From contig CABPCX010000061.1 of assembly GCA_902406135.1 (NCBI GenBank), positions 1 through 8,665 of the forward strand: a stretch of DNA of 8,665 nt, given 5' to 3'. The position numbers were made by a program, and so were the translations under genes. The DNA comes from an uncultured Eubacteriales bacterium (lineage in GTDB: Bacteria > Bacillota > Clostridia > Lachnospirales > Anaerotignaceae). The notes beneath the pieces were generated by a model. It made no database searches and was not told the origin of the DNA. It saw nothing but the letters and a program-made list of their open reading frames with translations. Below, piece after piece: positions 6,490 to 8,665 of the stretch. Position 1 is the first letter of the stretch, and every line of letters begins with the position of its first letter.

Positions 6490-7828
6490 AGAATATGAAA
6501 TATAAGCACATAAGAGCTGTCATTACCCATACAGGAAGGGGAGGTATAAGTTTTGTATCACGCTCAAAAATAACTCTGAGCATTGAGATGAATACAAATA
6601 CGAGCATACCGATTACGATACCGCCTACATAGTCTGACATATAGATTGTTACAAGCCACATGCAGGCTACGGGAAGAAGCTCTACGGGGTCAAAGTCAAG
6701 ACCCTGGATAGTCTCTATAAGAGATATACCTACAACAACAAGGGCAGCTCCTGTAGCAGCTCCGGGAATGATAAGGAAAAGAGGGCTTATGAAGCAGCAG
6801 AGGAAGAAAAGAACCGCTGTTGCAACACTTGAAAGACCTGTACGGCTTCCTGACTCTATACCTGCTGCTGATTCGGCAAAGCAGCTTACTGTTGAAATAC
6901 CGAATACTGAACCAAGGATAGTTGATGCTGAGTCTACAAGGAAAACCTTTCCGAATGCGGGGAAGTTTCCGTCCTCATCAAGGAGGTTAGCTCTTCCTGC
7001 AAGGGCAAGGCCTGAACCCATTGTTCCAAAGAAGTCGTTGATAAGGAGCATAAGGAGAATGGGAATGTAGCTGAGCTTAAGTGTTCCGAGTATATCAATC
7101 TGGAATGCAACGTCCTTTATTGATGCGAAAGCGTTTGTAGTAAATATGGTCTCGGGGATTACAGTAACACCCATAGGTATACCGATTATAGTTGTAATGA
7201 TGATTCCGAGAAGGAGACCGCCTTTAACTTTGCACATACGGCCGTTGATGTTGAATTTTACATATGTAAAGAAGAAGCAGAGGCATATACCAATTACACC
7301 GAGTATAGTGCTTTTAGCTGTGAAATCTCCGAATACATATCCGGCTTCAGTAGCTGTATATAATCCGCATGAGCTTAAACCGATACGGGCAATAAGAAAT
7401 CCTACGGCACCGGCAATACCTATTTTAAGGTTTTTAGGAAGGCATCTTGCGAAAAGCTCTCTAAGGTTAAATAATGATATTAAAAGGAAAACTACACCTG
7501 ATACAAATACAAGACCGAATGCCTGAGCGTATGTTGCTGTTCCGTCAGCTATCCATCCGGCGATAAGTCCGGGGATTACAAGTACGGGGGCGAGACAAAT
7601 GGGAGTATTTGAATATAATCCCATGGCAAGGCAGGCAATTGCTGTAACAAGAGCTGTACATACAAGTACGCCTGTTACGTTTATTCCGGGTACGGCTGAC
7701 ATTGATGCAGTCATATACGCAAGGATGTATGCCATTGTGGCAAATGTTGTAGCTCCACCGATTATTTCTGTTGAAATACTTGAGCCACGTTCGGAAATCT
7801 TAAAAAACTTATCAATTTTTTCTTTCAT
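6488..7828 (-). CDS. NCS2 family permease, AzgA/PbuG-like branch, substrate uncertain
   Basis: This 446-residue inner-membrane transporter is hydrophobic throughout, consistent with the roughly 14-helix NCS2 fold. Family placement rests on three places. The start (FFKISERGSSISTEIIGGATTFATMAYIL, residues 8-36) matches the usual AzgA opening. Residues 263-275 (INDFFGTMGSGLA) match the TM8 region. Residues 309-332 contain STVSCFAESAAG and SGSRTGLSS, matching the TM10 region with its conserved glutamate (E319). Family members usually import hypoxanthine, guanine or adenine with protons. The usual GMGLNAFFAY motif is replaced by PVLVIPGLIAG (81-91), and the second acidic residue of the TM8 DFFD motif is glycine here (G268). 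Purine transport is therefore not assured. Five of nine arginine codons are CGT, more than in fbp or mreB, where AGA dominates; this may reflect high expression or a different history. The start at 7828 follows a GAGG site. It lies 50 bases downstream of the TatD-like gene, with no purine riboswitch between them. Confidence 0.9.
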   Translation of the reverse strand: MKEKIDKFFKISERGSSISTEIIGGATTFATMAYILAYMTASMSAVPGINVTGVLVCTALVTAIACLAMGLYSNTPICLAPVLVIPGLIAGWIADGTATYAQAFGLVFVSGVVFLLISLFNLRELFARCLPKNLKIGIAGAVGFLIARIGLSSCGLYTATEAGYVFGDFTAKSTILGVIGICLCFFFTYVKFNINGRMCKVKGGLLLGIIITTIIGIPMGVTVIPETIFTTNAFASIKDVAFQIDILGTLKLSYIPILLMLLINDFFGTMGSGLALAGRANLLDEDGNFPAFGKVFLVDSASTILGSVFGISTVSCFAESAAGIESGSRTGLSSVATAVLFFLCCFISPLFLIIPGAATGAALVVVGISLIETIQGLDFDPVELLPVACMWLVTIYMSDYVGGIVIGMLVFVFISMLRVIFERDTKLIPPLPVWVMTALMCLYFIF

Positions 7829-7835
7829 TATGGAC

Positions 7836-7839
7836 CCTC
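7836..7839 (-). promoter_or_regulatory. Ribosome binding site of the permease gene
   Basis: On the minus strand GAGG, within a GAGAGAGGG purine run, ends 7 bases before the ATG at 7828-7826. It supports this start. The rest of the 50-base gap up to the TatD-like stop (7829-7878) holds no convincing -35/-10 pair and no hairpin with a T-run, so read-through from upstream is likely. Confidence 0.65.
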
Positions 7840-7878
7840 TCTCTATTGTATATATAATAACGTTTGCAAATGATTATT

Positions 7879-8652
7879 TTACTTTAATGAATAAAGCTTT
7901 TTAGTATTGGCAAGGGCAATATCTACCACTTCCTGGGGAGAAACATCTTTTCTTATCTGAGAAATTTTTTCAGCTACGAAAGATATCATATCCGGGTAAG
8001 CGTCCTGGCCGACTATATGGGCAGGAGCTAAAAACGGAGCATCCGTTTCCAAAAGAAGTCTGTCAAGGGGCATAATCTTTACAAGCTCCACAAGCTTCTC
8101 ACTGTCAGGGTAAGTTACCTGTGGGCCTACACCCATATAAAGACCATATTCAAGAAATTTTTCGGCATATTTTACAGGTGAAAAAACACGATGTATTTCG
8201 CCTTTTATATTGTAGTCTTTAAGGATGCGGAGAACGTCTTCATCGGCATCTCTGTCGTGGATGGCAACGGGAAGACCAAGTTCACAGGCCAGCTCCAGCT
8301 GTTCTCTGAAATATTTTTCCTGAGTGCGGGGGTCCGGATGGTATTCGTATCCGTAGTCCATACCTATCTCACCGATGGCAACAACCTTTTTGTTTTCGCA
8401 CATTTTTCTCAGAGAAGATAAATAGTCCGCGGGAACATTTGCGGTTTCGTTGGGGTAGACACCTACAGATGCATATATGAAATCATATTTATCCGCAAGG
8501 GCACAGGACCTGAGCGATGAAGGTATTTCAGAGCCTGAGGTGATTATTCCTACAACTCCTGCATCCTTCTGGCTTTTCATAATATCATCAAGACGGTCAC
8601 TGAAACGCGGGTCATCCATATGTGCATGGGTATCAAAAATTCCTTTAAGCAT
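7879..8652 (-). CDS. TatD-family metal-dependent hydrolase, divergent subtype
   Basis: This is a 257-residue TIM-barrel hydrolase of the TatD family, whose members include 3'-to-5' DNases. All expected metal ligands are present: H9 and H11 (DTHAHMDD), E95 (AIGEIGMDY), H132 (AIHDRDA), H154 (GEIHRV) and D204 (LLLETDAP). Length and motif order are normal, and the C-terminal NTKKLYSLK matches the usual ending. Several non-ligand signatures differ from the common type. VGVHPH is VGVYPN (63-68), HCFSG is HRVFSP (154-159) with one extra residue, and the usual RGKRNEP loop after TDAP is IVGQDAYPDM (213-222). These changes line the mouth of the active site, so the substrate may differ from that of E. 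coli TatD; this is inference. The start at 8652 has a perfect Shine-Dalgarno. The gene leads into the permease gene 50 bases downstream. Its own promoter lies beyond the window. Confidence 0.93.
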   Translation of the reverse strand: MLKGIFDTHAHMDDPRFSDRLDDIMKSQKDAGVVGIITSGSEIPSSLRSCALADKYDFIYASVGVYPNETANVPADYLSSLRKMCENKKVVAIGEIGMDYGYEYHPDPRTQEKYFREQLELACELGLPVAIHDRDADEDVLRILKDYNIKGEIHRVFSPVKYAEKFLEYGLYMGVGPQVTYPDSEKLVELVKIMPLDRLLLETDAPFLAPAHIVGQDAYPDMISFVAEKISQIRKDVSPQEVVDIALANTKKLYSLK

Positions 8653-8657
8653 AATAA

Positions 8658-8665
8658 CACCTCCT
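8658..8665 (-). promoter_or_regulatory. Ribosome binding site of the TatD-family gene
   Basis: On the minus strand AGGAGGTG, an eight-base perfect match to the 16S anti-Shine-Dalgarno, ends 5 bases before the ATG at 8652-8650. It fixes the start and predicts strong translation. The window ends at its first base, so promoter and upstream neighbour are unseen. Confidence 0.85.

Noticed and set aside
7829..7878. Purine riboswitch upstream of the permease
   Set aside because: The gap is only 50 bases, too short for an aptamer plus expression platform, and no three-way junction pattern or terminator hairpin is visible. A riboswitch ahead of the TatD-like gene would be outside the window.
7829..7878. 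A dedicated promoter for the permease (TTGCAA with TACAAT on the minus strand)
   Set aside because: The two boxes are only 13 bases apart, too close for a sigma-A promoter, and no better pair exists in the gap.
6660..7904. Three open frames on the plus strand (6660-7070, 7146-7526, 7599-7904)
   Set aside because: They lie antisense to the permease, have low-complexity, arginine- and proline-rich translations with no family resemblance, and lack good ribosome binding sites. The permease on the other strand is clearly real.
1..8665. Prophage, transposon, CRISPR or defence island
   Set aside because: No transposase, integrase, terminal repeats, repeat-spacer structure or toxin-antitoxin pair is visible. 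All six genes belong to or resemble chromosomal families.

Overview
The window looks like an ordinary stretch of chromosome from a Gram-positive, AT-rich, low-GC bacterium. A Clostridia member, perhaps Lachnospiraceae, is my best guess. The grounds are a class III fructose-1,6-bisphosphatase and a MutS2/Smr protein, both typical of Firmicutes, together with heavy AGA and ATA codon use, strong AGGAGG-type ribosome binding sites and tight gene packing. No mobile element, CRISPR array, tRNA or rRNA is visible.

Positions 1-115 are a very AT-rich intergenic region. It carries a good sigma-A-type promoter for the rightward genes and probably the leader and ribosome binding site of a divergent gene lying off the left edge. 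Positions 116-6397 hold four rightward genes separated by only 15-21 bases: a polytopic membrane protein of unknown role, class III fructose-1,6-bisphosphatase (fbp), MutS2 (mutS2) and an MreB/Mbl-family actin homologue. They read as one operon and end in a strong hairpin terminator at 6409-6442.

Positions 6398-6487 are a convergent intergenic region with two separate terminator hairpins. The second has T-runs on both sides and so can serve both strands. Positions 6488-8652 hold two leftward genes: an NCS2/AzgA-like permease, preceded in transcription order by a divergent TatD-family metal-dependent hydrolase. The 50-base gap between them shows no convincing promoter or terminator, so they are probably co-transcribed from beyond the right edge.

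The rightward genes combine gluconeogenesis (fbp), ribosome rescue or recombination control (mutS2) and cell-wall patterning (mreB). No shared pathway is evident, and the set is best read as a housekeeping transcription unit. The leftward pair could couple uptake of a nucleobase-like compound to a hydrolase, but that is speculative. I did not find a convincing undescribed system. The points most worth a second look are the altered substrate-site motifs of the permease, the altered TatD motifs while all predicted metal ligands remain, and the basic C-terminal tail of the MreB homologue.
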